DNA of 64,000 bases from Flavobacterium davisii. GTDB lineage: Bacteria; Bacteroidota; Bacteroidia; Flavobacteriales; Flavobacteriaceae. The stretch is from the NCBI RefSeq assembly GCF_019565505.1, contig NZ_CP067378.1, positions 3,320,501-3,384,500 of the forward strand. The letters run 5' to 3'. Positions 1 to 10,063 of the stretch are shown piece by piece; positions within the stretch are counted from its first letter, which is position 1, and every line of letters begins with the position of its first letter. The notes under the pieces were generated by a model. That model did no database searches, had not been told where the DNA came from, and saw only the letters and a program-made list of their open reading frames with translations. Both the position numbers and the translations under genes were made by a program.

Positions 1-35
1 GATTATGAGTTTTTTATTTTATTTTACTGAGGTTG

Positions 36-66
36 TTCAGTTTTTAATTTTAGAATAAAAACTGAA
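36..66. terminator. Hairpin upstream of menB
   Basis: An 11-bp perfect inverted repeat (36-46 with 56-66) around a 9-base loop, made of TTCAGTTTTTA and its complement. It probably ends a gene that lies to the left of the window. There is no long T-run directly after it, so terminator function is inferred. Confidence 0.45.
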
Positions 67-105
67 TTTATAAAAATAGAATTACCGTATACCATAAAAT
101 TAAAG

Positions 106-113
106 TATTTTTG
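106..113 (+). promoter_or_regulatory. Candidate -7 box for menB
   Basis: TATTTTTG matches the Bacteroidota -7 consensus TAnnTTTG and lies 45 bases before the menB start. No clear TTTG -33 box is seen at the expected spacing. Confidence 0.4.
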
Positions 114-158
114 TAGAACACAATCTAAAAAAATAATTAATAAAATAGCAATTTTGTT

Positions 159-1055
159 ATGAGTACAATAGAATGGCAAAAAGCCCTAGAGTTTGAAGAT
201 ATTACGTATAAAAAATGTAATGGTGTGGCTAGAATTGCTTTTAATCGTCCAGATGTTCGTAATGCTTTTAGACCCAAAACGACTTCAGAATTATTAGTAG
301 CTTTTAAAGACGCTCATGAAGATACTTCAATAGGTGTAGTATTATTATCGGCAGAAGGACCTTCTTCTAAGGACGGCATTTGGTCTTTTTGTAGTGGAGG
401 AGATCAACGGGCAAGAGGACATCAAGGTTATGTTGGTGAAGATGGATACCATCGTTTAAATATTTTAGAGGTACAACGTTTGATTCGTTTTATGCCCAAA
501 GCTGTAATTGCTGTAGTTCCCGGTTGGGCTGTAGGAGGAGGGCATTCATTGCATGTAGTTTGTGACTTGACATTAGCGAGTAAGGAACATGCTATTTTCA
601 AACAAACAGATGCTGATGTAACTAGTTTTGATGGTGGATACGGTTCCGCTTATTTAGCTAAAATGGTAGGACAAAAGAAAGCTCGTGAAATTTTCTTTTT
701 AGGAAGAAATTATTCTGCTCAAGAAGCGTATGAAATGGGGATGGTAAATGCCGTAATTCCTCATGAAGAGTTAGAAGAAACAGCTTATCAATGGGCTCAA
801 GAAATATTAGAAAAATCACCTATTTCCATTAAAATGTTAAAGTTTTCAATGAATTTGACAGATGATGGAATGGTAGGTCAACAAGTTTTTGCAGGGGAAG
901 CTACAAGATTAGCTTATATGAGTGATGAGGCTATTGAAGGGAGAAATGCCTTTTTAGAAAAACGTAAACCCAATTTTGAAAAAAATACATTCCTTAATAT
1001 TTGGTGTTTTAAAATGAAATACTTCTGGCTTTATTTTCTAAAAAAAGAAAGTTAG
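159..1055 (+). CDS. menB: 1,4-dihydroxy-2-naphthoyl-CoA synthase (MenB)
   Basis: Crotonase-fold enzyme that closes the second ring of the menaquinone nucleus from o-succinylbenzoyl-CoA; cytosolic. The sequence shows the family's hallmark blocks: NRPDVRNAFRP near residue 30, FCSGGDQ near 78, GWAVGGGHSLH near 122, DVTSFDGGYGSAY near 152, and FLEKRKPNF near the end. The reading frame runs about 17 residues past the usual C-terminus into a hydrophobic tail. One more A in the A-run at 979-985 would give a stop near 996 and a protein of about 280 residues, the normal size, so the tail is probably a frameshift artefact. It begins a men gene group with menA and, further down, menC. The start is the only ATG before the conserved region. 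Confidence 0.93.
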   Translation: MSTIEWQKALEFEDITYKKCNGVARIAFNRPDVRNAFRPKTTSELLVAFKDAHEDTSIGVVLLSAEGPSSKDGIWSFCSGGDQRARGHQGYVGEDGYHRLNILEVQRLIRFMPKAVIAVVPGWAVGGGHSLHVVCDLTLASKEHAIFKQTDADVTSFDGGYGSAYLAKMVGQKKAREIFFLGRNYSAQEAYEMGMVNAVIPHEELEETAYQWAQEILEKSPISIKMLKFSMNLTDDGMVGQQVFAGEATRLAYMSDEAIEGRNAFLEKRKPNFEKNTFLNIWCFKMKYFWLYFLKKES

Positions 1056-1295
1056 GAGCATTTCTCTTTGCTTTAAAATCTAGAAGAATTTTAAAATATA
1101 AAGTATAGAATCTTTTGATTATATTTGGTTTTAATGATCTTTATATTTTAAAAAGATTTTTTACAGAATATTATCATAAAATTCTTTTTACTACTCCTTT
1201 TTAAAGAGTTATTAGTTTTGTGATTTAACAAATTATATAGTAATGATGACTATAATCACTAATTACTATTTCAAAATATTATTTATTCAAAAAAT

Positions 1296-2209
1296 ATGAA
1301 ACAGTGGATACAAGCAGCACGATTACGAACTTTACCTTTATCTATTTCGGGTATTTTGGTTGGTAGTATGTATGCCTATAAAACAAGTAACATTAGCTCT
1401 ATTGTATTATTTGATTGGAAAATTTTTATATTAGCTGTGTTTACAACTATTAGTTTTCAAGTACTTTCTAATTTTGCAAATGATTATGGAGACGGGGTAA
1501 AAGGAACAGATGCCAATAGAATAGGAGAAAAAGATTAGTTGCAAGTGGTGAAATAACCCCAAAACAGATGAAAATAGCTGTATATCTAACAGCTATTATT
1601 AGTTTTTTATCAGCTTGTTTACTTATTTATTTTTCTTTTAAAGATAAATACCTTAATTATTCCTTATTTTTTCTTGGTTTGGGTATAGTGTCTATTATAG
1701 CAGCTATAAAATATACCGTTGGGAATTTGGCGTATGGTTATAAAGGATTAGGGGATCTTTTTGTTTTTATTTTTTTTGGTTGGGTAAGTACTTTAGGTGT
1801 TAATTTCTTATTTACAAAAGATTTTAATACTCTATTACTTTTACCTGCTTCCGCTATTGGTATGCTTAGTTCTGGAGTGTTAAATTTAAATAATATGCGC
1901 GATGAAATTTTAGATCGCCGATCAGGTAAAAACACTTTAGTTGTAAAAATAGGAGGGAATAATGCTAAAAGATACCATTACTTTTTAATTATTACAGCAA
2001 TGTTTTTAATTATTTTATTTGCTTATTTATCTAATTTTAGTTGGGATCAATATATATTTTTAGTTGCCTATTTTCCTTTAATAAGTCATTTGATGACTGT
2101 TTATAATTGTCCAGATAATAGAGCCTTAGATCCTCAATTAAAAAAATTAGCAATAAGTACTTTTTTAATATCTTTAATATTATCATTAACATTAATTTTT
2201 AATCAATAA
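1296..2209 (+). CDS. menA: 1,4-dihydroxy-2-naphthoate polyprenyltransferase (MenA), frameshifted
   Basis: UbiA-family membrane prenyltransferase that attaches the polyprenyl chain to dihydroxynaphthoate in menaquinone synthesis. The first part (1296-1538) carries the N-terminal AARLRTLPLSISGI segment and the Asp-rich prenyl-diphosphate site NDYGDGVKGTD. The second part (to 2209) carries the following helices and the second motif NNMRDEILDRRSGKNTL. The two parts are in different frames. Adding one A to the run at 1528-1532 joins them through GEKRLVASGEITP, the expected family sequence. Together they give about 304 residues with 8-9 membrane segments, the normal size. The stop overlaps the next start by one base (TAATG), so translation is probably coupled. 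The break is more likely a read error than a pseudogene. Confidence 0.9.
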
Positions 2210-2991
2210 TGAATTGTAGTTATCATCCAATTTCAGAAAAAGAAATAAACGAATGGTATTGTGATTTGAAATTTCAAAGTATATTGGATCATGTATATTA
2301 TGAAATTGTGAAAAATGGTAGGCGTTTTAATCTTAAAGAAGAGAGTTTAAAATCCTATGTTGAAATAATGAAAATGGCAGCTAAAAATGCTCAATCAAAA
2401 AATAATTTTGATGAAGCTCATGCCTATAATATAGCGCTCGTTCAAGGTCTTTTTAGAAAGTATTTCTATTTAAAAGATTTTTCTTTTTCAAAATTAATAG
2501 ATAAAAAATCTTATTTTGAAAGATATACAAAAAAATGGCAAGAAATAGTAAAGCAAGAAAAAGATAGACTATTAAAGGTCAATAATAAAATTTCAGGAGA
2601 AAAAAGTGGAGGTATATACATTCCTTATAATAAAGTAATAGAATTATTACAGGATTATGCTAAAAAAGGAAGTGTACAAGATGACTTAAATGCTTTTTTT
2701 GGAGAACGTATTACGATTTTCTTAAGTAGTTTAGAGTATGCTAAATCTAATAACCTAGGAATATTGGAAGCTGCTGGTATCATAAATAAAGATTTTTTAG
2801 TTTCGTCTAATGAAGTGAGTGATATCATTATAGGAAATTGTGATACCCAAAGTTTACAATTTGGATCTCAAATAAAAATAGCCAAACACGAAATAGTTAG
2901 AGAAATAATGTTAGATCTTCCTATTGCAAAAATCCCTGAAATAGAACAAAAAGAGGAAAAAAAGAGTCTTTGGAAAAAGTTATTTGGGTAA
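2209..2991 (+). CDS. Hypothetical protein in the men gene group
   Basis: A 260-residue soluble protein that I do not recognise. It begins on the last base of the menA stop codon, which suggests co-translation with menA. It is predicted mostly helical and rich in Lys and Glu, with no signal peptide or membrane span. A charged Lys/Glu tail ends in an aromatic basic stretch (KKSLWKKLFG), a possible membrane-surface contact. No enzyme motif is visible. Its place between menA and menC suggests, but does not prove, a link to menaquinone synthesis. Confidence 0.7.
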   Translation: MNCSYHPISEKEINEWYCDLKFQSILDHVYYEIVKNGRRFNLKEESLKSYVEIMKMAAKNAQSKNNFDEAHAYNIALVQGLFRKYFYLKDFSFSKLIDKKSYFERYTKKWQEIVKQEKDRLLKVNNKISGEKSGGIYIPYNKVIELLQDYAKKGSVQDDLNAFFGERITIFLSSLEYAKSNNLGILEAAGIINKDFLVSSNEVSDIIIGNCDTQSLQFGSQIKIAKHEIVREIMLDLPIAKIPEIEQKEEKKSLWKKLFG

Positions 2992-3121
2992 TTTAACAAA
3001 AGATTTATTTTTATTAAGCTGTCTAAAAGTGAAATGGGCAATTATTTATTATCTATAATAAAAAAATAATCTGTTTTTCACATTTATGCAGCTTCTTTAT
3101 TTTAATTTTTATAAGATTCTA

Positions 3122-4330
3122 ATGAAATACCATTTTTACAATATAATTTTTATTTTACACTTCCTTACAGGATATACACAATCGCCTTCCGGTTATTGGG
3201 ATAATCAGAGAGGAACTACTAAAGAAATAAATCTTTCTGCTGGTGAAAAATTAGTAGTAAAAACACAAGATTTACCTGTAGGAACTACTGAAATAGCTTA
3301 TCGTATTACACTACTTGATGAAAATCAAAAAATGGTAAGTGATCTTGCATCTGTATTAAAAGCCATTCCAGATCCTTATTTTATAGGAAAAGGTACAGGA
3401 AGTGCTATTTCTTTAGTTTCTTCTATTTCAGGAGTTGATAAATGTACTTATGCAATATTTATAGATGAGTCCTCTAGTCTTGATTTTATCCAGACAGAAT
3501 CAATTCAAAAAGCCTGCCTATATCAAAAAAATCCTGTTAGCAAAGATGGTAAACTTATATCTTTAAAATCTACTTGTTTAAATGAAAACACCAAAAACCT
3601 TTGGTTTACTTTTAAAAGTCAAAATTGGTTAATGAGTGAAAAAATAATATTAGAAGTAATTCCTTGGGTTGATTATACAGCCAGTAGAGGATGGAATAAA
3701 AATAATAAAGAAATTATATTAGAAAATATTAAAAAAAACGCTCTATCTAAAAATTTAAAAACAGATCTATTCCATAATATTGCTTTTTGTTTACTTAATA
3801 AAATAATGGATAAATATCGTTTTCAAGATTTTTTAAATCTGAGTAAACAAGAACAGTCTTTTTTTATAGAACAAAATGATCCTGCATGTTTTAAGCAAGC
3901 CAATTGTATGTCACTTTATAATGAATTAATTTGCCAACAAGCTGAAAATTTATTTAAAAATAAAAAAGAAGAAGAAGCAATTAATTGGGTTCAGAATAGA
4001 TTAATTGCTACAGAATATGCTAATGCTTTAGATTATAATTTTTTAGCAGAAATGTACATGAATACGAATCAATTTGAAAAATCATTGCAAACATTATTAT
4101 TGGGAGAGGCTAAAGATAAAAGTGAATTAAAAATAAAATTAAATTTAGCACATGTCTATATGTTTTTAGACGAAATATCTAAATCTAAAGAAATTCATAA
4201 AAAATATAAATCACAAAATATTTCAGCTAAGCAAACATGGCAAAATAAAGCAATAAACGATTTAGAAAAATTTAAAAAATCATCTCTACCACAAGAAAAC
4301 TTAGATAAAATTTGGAGATTATATAATTAA
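3122..4330 (+). CDS. Secreted TPR-like hypothetical protein
   Basis: About 402 residues starting from the ATG at 3122, chosen over an upstream ATG at 3086 because it places a basic-hydrophobic signal peptide (MKYHFYNIIFILHFLTGYTQS) directly at the N-terminus. An N-terminal beta-rich half (to about residue 190) holds four Cys. The C-terminal half is helical with TPR-like pairs near residues 285-345, for example AINWVQNRLIATEYANALDY and FLAEMYMNTNQFEKSLQTLL. No T9SS sorting domain is present, so it is probably periplasmic or membrane-attached. It sits between menA and menC but has no obvious role in quinone synthesis. The function is unknown. Confidence 0.65.
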   Translation: MKYHFYNIIFILHFLTGYTQSPSGYWDNQRGTTKEINLSAGEKLVVKTQDLPVGTTEIAYRITLLDENQKMVSDLASVLKAIPDPYFIGKGTGSAISLVSSISGVDKCTYAIFIDESSSLDFIQTESIQKACLYQKNPVSKDGKLISLKSTCLNENTKNLWFTFKSQNWLMSEKIILEVIPWVDYTASRGWNKNNKEIILENIKKNALSKNLKTDLFHNIAFCLLNKIMDKYRFQDFLNLSKQEQSFFIEQNDPACFKQANCMSLYNELICQQAENLFKNKKEEEAINWVQNRLIATEYANALDYNFLAEMYMNTNQFEKSLQTLLLGEAKDKSELKIKLNLAHVYMFLDEISKSKEIHKKYKSQNISAKQTWQNKAINDLEKFKKSSLPQENLDKIWRLYN

Positions 4331-4352
4331 TTTTTGCACATAATCTGAATAT

Positions 4353-5414
4353 ATGAAAGCTACTTATACAAAATATTTATTAGATTTTAAACGTCCTGCT
4401 GGAACTTCAAGAGGAATATTGAATAAAAAAGAAACATGGTTTTTAATTTTAGAAAAAAATAATAAAAAGGGGATAGGAGAGTGTGGTATATTACGAGGTT
4501 TATCAGTTGATGATCGTTCTGATTATGAAGAAAAATTAAAGTGGGTTTGTCAAAATATTCATTTAGGAAAAGATGTACTTTGGGATAACCTTTTAGAATT
4601 TCCTTCCATACAATTTGGTGTTGAAATGGCTTTTAAATCATTAGAATCTCATAACCCTTTTGAATTATTTCCTTCTGCATTTACAACAGGACAAAATACG
4701 ATTCCTATTAATGGTTTAATATGGATGGGAGATGAAGCATTTATGAAGCAGCAAGTAGAAGAAAAGATTAAACAAGGTTTTTATTGCATAAAAATGAAAA
4801 TAGGAGCAATAGACTTTGATAAAGAATATAAACTATTAAAATTCATTCGTTCAAATTTTTCAAAAGAACAGATAGAGTTACGAGTAGATGCAAATGGAGC
4901 TTTTGATTTTGTGACGGTATTTGACAAATTAAAAAAATTAGCAGACCTTTCTATTCATAGTATAGAACAACCTATAGCAAAAGGACAAAAAGATAAAATG
5001 AAAGAAATTTGCTCAAAATCAGAATTACCCATTGCACTAGACGAAGAATTAATAGGTCTTTTTTCATTAGAAGAAAAAGAATCTCTTTTGTTAGATGTAA
5101 AGCCTCAATATATTATATTAAAACCAAGTTTTATAGGAGGATTTAAAGGTACTGATCAATGGATTCAATTAGCAGAAAAATATAATATAGGTTGGTGGAT
5201 TACATCTGCTTTAGAATCTAATATTGGTCTTAATGCTATTGCTCAGTATACTTTTATAAAACAAAATATTATGGCTCAAGGTCTAGGTACAGGTGCTTTA
5301 TATCTTAACAACATTGATAGTCCTTTAGAAGTTAAAAAGGGCTTTTTATCCTATAATCCTTTATTAGAATGGAATATTGATTTGATAACAAAAATTTTTG
5401 ATTCATCAAATTAA
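4353..5414 (+). CDS. menC: o-succinylbenzoate synthase (MenC), enolase superfamily
   Basis: Dehydrates SHCHC to o-succinylbenzoate in the menaquinone pathway. The 353-residue chain shows the enolase-superfamily layout. An N-terminal capping domain contains GIGECGILRGLSVDD. A TIM barrel follows with the catalytic Lys motif IKMKIGAIDFDKE, the metal ligands in LRVDANGAF, SIEQPI and IALDEE, and a distal Lys in ILKPSFIGGF. The context (menB and menA upstream on the same strand, 22 bases after the preceding gene) favours MenC over muconate cycloisomerase or dipeptide epimerase. The gene is intact. Confidence 0.88.
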   Translation: MKATYTKYLLDFKRPAGTSRGILNKKETWFLILEKNNKKGIGECGILRGLSVDDRSDYEEKLKWVCQNIHLGKDVLWDNLLEFPSIQFGVEMAFKSLESHNPFELFPSAFTTGQNTIPINGLIWMGDEAFMKQQVEEKIKQGFYCIKMKIGAIDFDKEYKLLKFIRSNFSKEQIELRVDANGAFDFVTVFDKLKKLADLSIHSIEQPIAKGQKDKMKEICSKSELPIALDEELIGLFSLEEKESLLLDVKPQYIILKPSFIGGFKGTDQWIQLAEKYNIGWWITSALESNIGLNAIAQYTFIKQNIMAQGLGTGALYLNNIDSPLEVKKGFLSYNPLLEWNIDLITKIFDSSN

Positions 5415-5458
5415 ATTCAATATATTATTGAATCTATTTTAGGAATAAGATATAATAA

Positions 5459-5800
5459 TCAAGGTACAGGATCATAACCGCTACCTCCCCAAGGATGGCA
5501 TCGTCCTATACGCTTGATTCCTAACCATAATCCTTTTAAAGCTCCGTGTTTAGTTAAGGCTTCTACCATATAATGTGAACAAGTAGGTTGATATCTACAA
5601 GTGGCAGGCATTAAAGGAGAAATGATATATTGATAAATGCGTACCAGAAAAATAAGAGGAAAGGTTAATGTTTTTTTAAAATTCAAATTACGCGACAAAG
5701 TTTTTGATGAGAATAAAAAGGTATATTTTTTTTTTCTAACAGACATCCTTTTATTACATTGAGGACAAAAAATAATATATTTTGTTAAATTAAATCTCAT
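5459..5800 (-). CDS. yidD: Membrane protein insertion efficiency factor YidD
   Basis: Small membrane-surface protein that helps YidC-dependent membrane insertion. The family signature is clear: [20 protein letters not shown] followed by [28 protein letters not shown] and the GYDPVP end. The open frame codes for 113 residues, while the family is usually about 70-85. A TTG at 5686 would give a 75-residue protein beginning [13 protein letters not shown], which is the likelier start. The upstream extension with a CPQC motif is then non-coding or a remnant. It is convergent with menC. Confidence 0.85.
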   Translation of the reverse strand: MRFNLTKYIIFCPQCNKRMSVRKKKYTFLFSSKTLSRNLNFKKTLTFPLIFLVRIYQYIISPLMPATCRYQPTCSHYMVEALTKHGALKGLWLGIKRIGRCHPWGGSGYDPVP

Positions 5801-5881
5801 TTTATCTTAATAAACTTTTACCGCGTAATTTAGCTTGAATGACTCTTTTAAAGTTAGAATAAAACGTAAAAAAGTGTATTT

Positions 5882-7363
5882 TTAATATGTATAAGTTGTT
5901 CCTTCTTTACCATCTTTTAATTGAATACCTATTTCTAATAATTGATCTCTAATTAAATCTGATAAAGCCCAATTTTTATTTGTTCGTGCTTCTTTACGCA
6001 TTGTAATAAGCATTTCTATTACGCCATCCAATTTATGTGAATGATTATTTGTTGATGATTCGTTTTCAATACCCAAAATATCAAATACAAAATGATTTAT
6101 TGTTTTTTTTATTAATTCTAAATCTTCTTGGGTAATAGTTTCTTTACCATCTTTTAAAAGATTAATAAAACGAGTTCCTTCAAATAAATGGGCTATTAAG
6201 ATAGGGGTGTTAAAATCATCATTCATAGCTTGATAACAACCTTCTACCCATTCAGCTACGTTGACAGAGGATTCCTCTTTAGGTGTAATTGAATCAATAT
6301 TTTTAATAGCTTCCATTAATCTGTTATATCCTTTTTCACTTGCCATCATGGCATCATTAGATATATCTAATTCACTTCGATAATGAGCTTGTAAAAAGCA
6401 AAAACGAATAATACTAGGACTGAATGCTTTTTCAAAAAAAGTATTATTACCTGAAATTAATTCCATAGGAAGAATAAAATTACCTGTACTTTTACTCATT
6501 CGTAGGCCATTCATCGTTAGCATATTGGCGTGCATCCAATACTTTACAGGAGAAGAACCATTACACCCTTTTCCTTGTGCAATTTCGCATTCATGATGAG
6601 GAAATTTTAAATCCATACCGCCACCATGAATATCAAATTTTTCACCTAGGTATTTTGTACTCATAGCTGTACATTCTAAATGCCAGCCGAGAAATCCTTC
6701 TCCCCAAGGAGAGTTCCATCTCATGATATGTGCAGGAGAGGCTGATTTCCATAAAGCAAAATCTTGAGGATTTCTTTTTTCATTTTGTCCATCCAAATTA
6801 CGAGTATTAGCAAGTAATTCATCAATATTACGATTACTTAGCTCACCATAATTAAGTCCTCTTTTATTATATTCTTCCACATCAAAATATACAGAACCTT
6901 TGCTTTCATAAGCTAAACCTTTATCTATTAATTTTTGGGTTAACTCAATTTGTTCTATAATATGACCTGTTGCTGTAGGCTCTATATTAGGAGGTAAAAA
7001 ATTAAATAAATCTAAAACTTTATGAAAGTATACCGTATACTTTTGTACAACTTCCATAGGTTCTAATTTTTCTAAACGAGATTGTTTTATAAAACGATCA
7101 TTATCTATATTACCGTCATCCGTTAAGTGTCCAGCATCCGTTATATTGCGTACATAACGTACATTATAACCTAAATGTAACAGATAACGATAAATAACAT
7201 CAAAACTCATAAAAGTTCGAACGTTACCTAAATGTACATAATTGTATACGGTAGGGCCACATACATACATACCTATATTACCATCATGTATAGGAATAAA
7301 GGGTTCTTTTTGACCACTTAAGGTATTGTAAACTTTGATAGGATTGGATGTGTATAAGTGCAT
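5882..7363 (-). CDS. cysS: Cysteinyl-tRNA synthetase
   Basis: Class I aminoacyl-tRNA synthetase that charges tRNA-Cys. Intact at 493 residues, the normal length. It has the HIGH-type motif HLGN at residues 44-47, the zinc ligand Cys35 (YVCGPTVYN), the zinc-binding stretch [11 protein letters not shown] with [15 protein letters not shown], and the KMSKS loop as RMSKSTGNF. The helical tRNA-binding domain and the usual short C-terminal end (GTTYTY) follow. It lies 70 bases downstream of folE on the same strand, so the two may share a transcript. This intact essential gene contrasts with the frameshifted neighbours. Confidence 0.97.
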   Translation of the reverse strand: MHLYTSNPIKVYNTLSGQKEPFIPIHDGNIGMYVCGPTVYNYVHLGNVRTFMSFDVIYRYLLHLGYNVRYVRNITDAGHLTDDGNIDNDRFIKQSRLEKLEPMEVVQKYTVYFHKVLDLFNFLPPNIEPTATGHIIEQIELTQKLIDKGLAYESKGSVYFDVEEYNKRGLNYGELSNRNIDELLANTRNLDGQNEKRNPQDFALWKSASPAHIMRWNSPWGEGFLGWHLECTAMSTKYLGEKFDIHGGGMDLKFPHHECEIAQGKGCNGSSPVKYWMHANMLTMNGLRMSKSTGNFILPMELISGNNTFFEKAFSPSIIRFCFLQAHYRSELDISNDAMMASEKGYNRLMEAIKNIDSITPKEESSVNVAEWVEGCYQAMNDDFNTPILIAHLFEGTRFINLLKDGKETITQEDLELIKKTINHFVFDILGIENESSTNNHSHKLDGVIEMLITMRKEARTNKNWALSDLIRDQLLEIGIQLKDGKEGTTYTY

Positions 7364-7437
7364 GGGTTAGAATTTGTATATAATAAATGATTGGATTATT
7401 TAATAAATTTATCATAATCCAATCATTTAGCTGAACA

Positions 7438-8110
7438 TTAAAATTTAGTTTCTAATTTTATATAATCTAAAAATTCTTTACGAGTTGCTTCGTTTTTGAA
7501 TTTACCGCCAAATTCAGCAGTAACAGTACTACTTTCAATATCTTTAATACCGCGTGAGTTAACACATAAGTGTTTAGCATCTATCACACAAGCTACATCA
7601 TCAGTTCCTAATACATTTTGTAATTCTTGTACAATTTGCATAGTCAAACGTTCTTGTACTTGAGGACGTTTTGCATAGTAATCTACTATACGGTTCATTT
7701 TAGAAAGACCGATTACTGTACCATCAGAAATATAAGCCACATGCGCACGACCTATAATAGGCAAAAGGTGATGCTCACAAGTAGAATAAACAACAATATT
7801 TTTTTCTACCAGCATTTCATTGTACTTATAATGATTTTGAAAAGTAGAAGATCCCTGGTTTTTTATCTGGATTTAAGCCTCCAAAAATATCTTTAACAAA
7901 CATTTTCGCTACGCGATTAGGTGTGCCGCTTAAGCTATCATCTGTTAAATCCATTCCTAAAGTGTTTAAAATACTTTCAACATCTTTACGGATTGAAGCT
8001 ATTTTTTCTTCATCTGATAAATCAAAAGCATCGCTACGCAAAGGGGTAGTAGCACTAGTTGCTATATGACTGTGTCCTAATTCTTCGTTAAATTCTTCGT
8101 TATGAGCCAT
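7438..8110 (-). CDS. folE: GTP cyclohydrolase I (FolE), frameshifted
   Basis: Converts GTP to dihydroneopterin triphosphate, the first step of folate synthesis. The N-terminal part (8110 down to 7826) has LNTLGMDLTDDSLSGTPNRV and AKMFVKDIFGGL. The C-terminal part has the zinc-site sequence YSTCEHHLLPIIG, the KMNRIVDYYAKRPQVQERLT block and HLCVNSRGI with the second zinc Cys. The frame breaks at a CCC/GGG triplet at 7853-7855. Removing one base restores PGSSTFQNHYKYNEMLVEK, the expected sequence. The merged length is about 224 residues, normal for the family. As the gene is close to essential, a sequencing error is the best explanation. Confidence 0.92.
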
Positions 8111-8147
8111 TAATATAAATATATTTTATTTCAATTTTTTTGATCTG

Positions 8148-8155
8148 CAAATATA
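8148..8155 (-). promoter_or_regulatory. Candidate -7 box for folE
   Basis: On the minus strand this reads TATATTTG, a full match to the TAnnTTTG consensus, 37 bases before the folE start. No -33 TTTG is seen. Confidence 0.45.
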
Positions 8156-8184
8156 GTGAATTACTAAAAACTAAAATAGTTGGA

Positions 8185-9377
8185 CTATTTATTATATATC
8201 TTCAGTGCTTCTCCTAAAATTTGAGCTGACTTAATGATATCTTCTTTTTTTAATACGTAAGCTATACGTACTTCATTAAGCCCAACACCGGTGTTGAATA
8301 AAATCCAGCAGCAGGAGCTACCATTACAGTTTCTCCATTATAATCAAAAGATTCTAATAACCATTGTGCAAAATCATCTGCGTTTTGAACAGGTAATTGA
8401 GCAATGCAGTAAAAAGCACCTTTAGGAGTGGCAATTTTTACTCCCGGTATTTTATTCATTTCCTCAATTAAAGTATCGCGTCTGTCCTTGTATTCTTTTA
8501 TTACTTCCTCAAAATAGCTTTGTGGAGTATCTAAAGCAGCTTCACTAGCTATTTGTTCATAAGTAGGAGGAGAAAGCCTTGCCTGAGCAAATTTCATAGC
8601 TGTTTCCATTACTAACTTATTTTTTGAAACGATACACCCTATACGGGCTCCACACATACTATATCTTTTAGATACAGAATCAATCATAATAGCATGATCT
8701 TCTATACCCAAAACATTCATAACAGAATAGTGTTTTGCTCCTTCATCATAAACAAATTCACGGTATACTTCATCTGCAATTAAAAACAAATCGTATTTTT
8801 TTACTAATTCAGCTAATTGATTTATTTCCTCTTTTGAATATAAATAACCTGTTGGATTACCCGGATTGCAAATTAAAATTGCTTTTGTCTTAGACGTTAT
8901 TAATTTTTCAAAATCAGCAATTGGAGGCAGTGCAAAACCAGTTTCTATTCCAGACATTACAGGAACTACCTTCACTCCAGATGCAGTAGCAAAACCATTA
9001 TAATTTGCATAAAAAGGTTCTGGAATAATAATTTCATCACCAGAATCCATCGTACTACCTAAAGCAAATAGTAGTGCTTCTGAGCCTCCTGTTGTTACAA
9101 TTATATCTTCTTTAGCTATAGGTAAACCTATTTTATTATAACTTTCAGCTAATTTAGTTCTATATGTTTCAAAACCAGCAGAATGGCTGTATTCTAAAAC
9201 TTTAATATCAGTGTTTTTAATAGCTTCTAAAGCTACTTCTGGAGTTTGAATATCTGGCTGACCAATATTTAAATGATATACTTTGTGCCCCTTTCTTTTT
9301 GCAGTTTCTGCATAAGGTACTAACTTTCTGATAGGAGATTCTGGCATTTGAAGCCCTTTATTTGAAACTTTTGGCAT
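8185..9377 (-). CDS. PLP-dependent class I aminotransferase (aspartate aminotransferase family), frameshifted near C-terminus
   Basis: Fold-type I aminotransferase. Visible motifs include the N-terminal HLNIGQPDIQTP, the cofactor loop TTGGSEALL, CNPGNPTGY, the PLP-ring contact DEVYREFVYD and the Schiff-base Lys in SVSKRYSMCGARIGC. It is closest to the aspartate/aromatic aminotransferase subgroup (AspC type); the substrate cannot be fixed from sequence. The frame is lost at 8288-8291, where one missing base in CCGG gives a false stop at 8262. Restoring it gives STPGVGLNEVRIAYVLKKED and a stop at 8185, about 397 residues in total, the normal size. It lies 75 bases upstream of folE on the same strand. 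Confidence 0.88.
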
Positions 9378-10043
9378 GATTTAATTAATTTGGTAATGCA
9401 AATTTGCAATAAAATATTTAAATAAACATTTTTTTAGATATTGATTTAAATGATACTAGAATAGTCTGATCCTATTTTTTACTATTTGGATTCATTTTTA
9501 GAGTATTGAAAAAAAGAAAAGTTTCAAAATAGAGGATATTGAACTATGAATAGTAGAAATAATCTATAGTTATAAAATTATATCATTTCAGACTTTTAAA
9601 ATAGTTTTAAAAAATATTTATATACAAAGTACCCCTCTTTTTAAACAAGTCAAAGAGGTTTTAAAGTGATGTAAAAATAACCTCTAAAATAGATGGTTTA
9701 ATATTTTACTAAAAATATATTTTATATAAATTTTAAAATATTCATTTTATTTATTTTACTGTAGTACATGTAAAGTTATAATTTGAATAAAAATAATAAA
9801 ATAATAGTAGAGTTTTTAAGATTAATAGATTACGATGTAGTGAAATAGAATTTCAATTTTTTAGAGAAAAAAGGAGGAGAAAAAAATCACAAAAAAAGAC
9901 CTGATATTACAACAAAAATAAATAAAGAACAGAAAAGAGAAAATGAGTTATTAGAGCCTTATATAAAGAAAAATATACTGAATATTAAGCGTGTTAGCTT
10001 TAATAAAACAGTCTTAAGGTTAGGGTAAGTGGGAAGTTATTTT
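9378..10043. other. Intergenic region, AT-rich
   Basis: About 670 bases between two divergently oriented genes. The only structures I see are a 12-bp perfect palindrome TGCAAATTTGCA at 9397-9408, just upstream of the aminotransferase start, and the -7-like box before the next gene. No gene or RNA is recognised. Confidence 0.5.
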
Positions 10044-10051
10044 TAAATTTG
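10044..10051 (+). promoter_or_regulatory. Candidate -7 box for the LRR surface protein
   Basis: TAAATTTG fits TAnnTTTG and lies only 12 bases before the first ATG, implying a very short 5' leader. No -33 box is clear. Confidence 0.35.
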
Positions 10052-10063
10052 CAAAAAAATATT

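Noticed and set aside
9397..9408. Palindrome TGCAAATTTGCA as an operator
   Set aside because: Single short AT-rich palindrome with no partner site or nearby regulator; chance is likely in such DNA.
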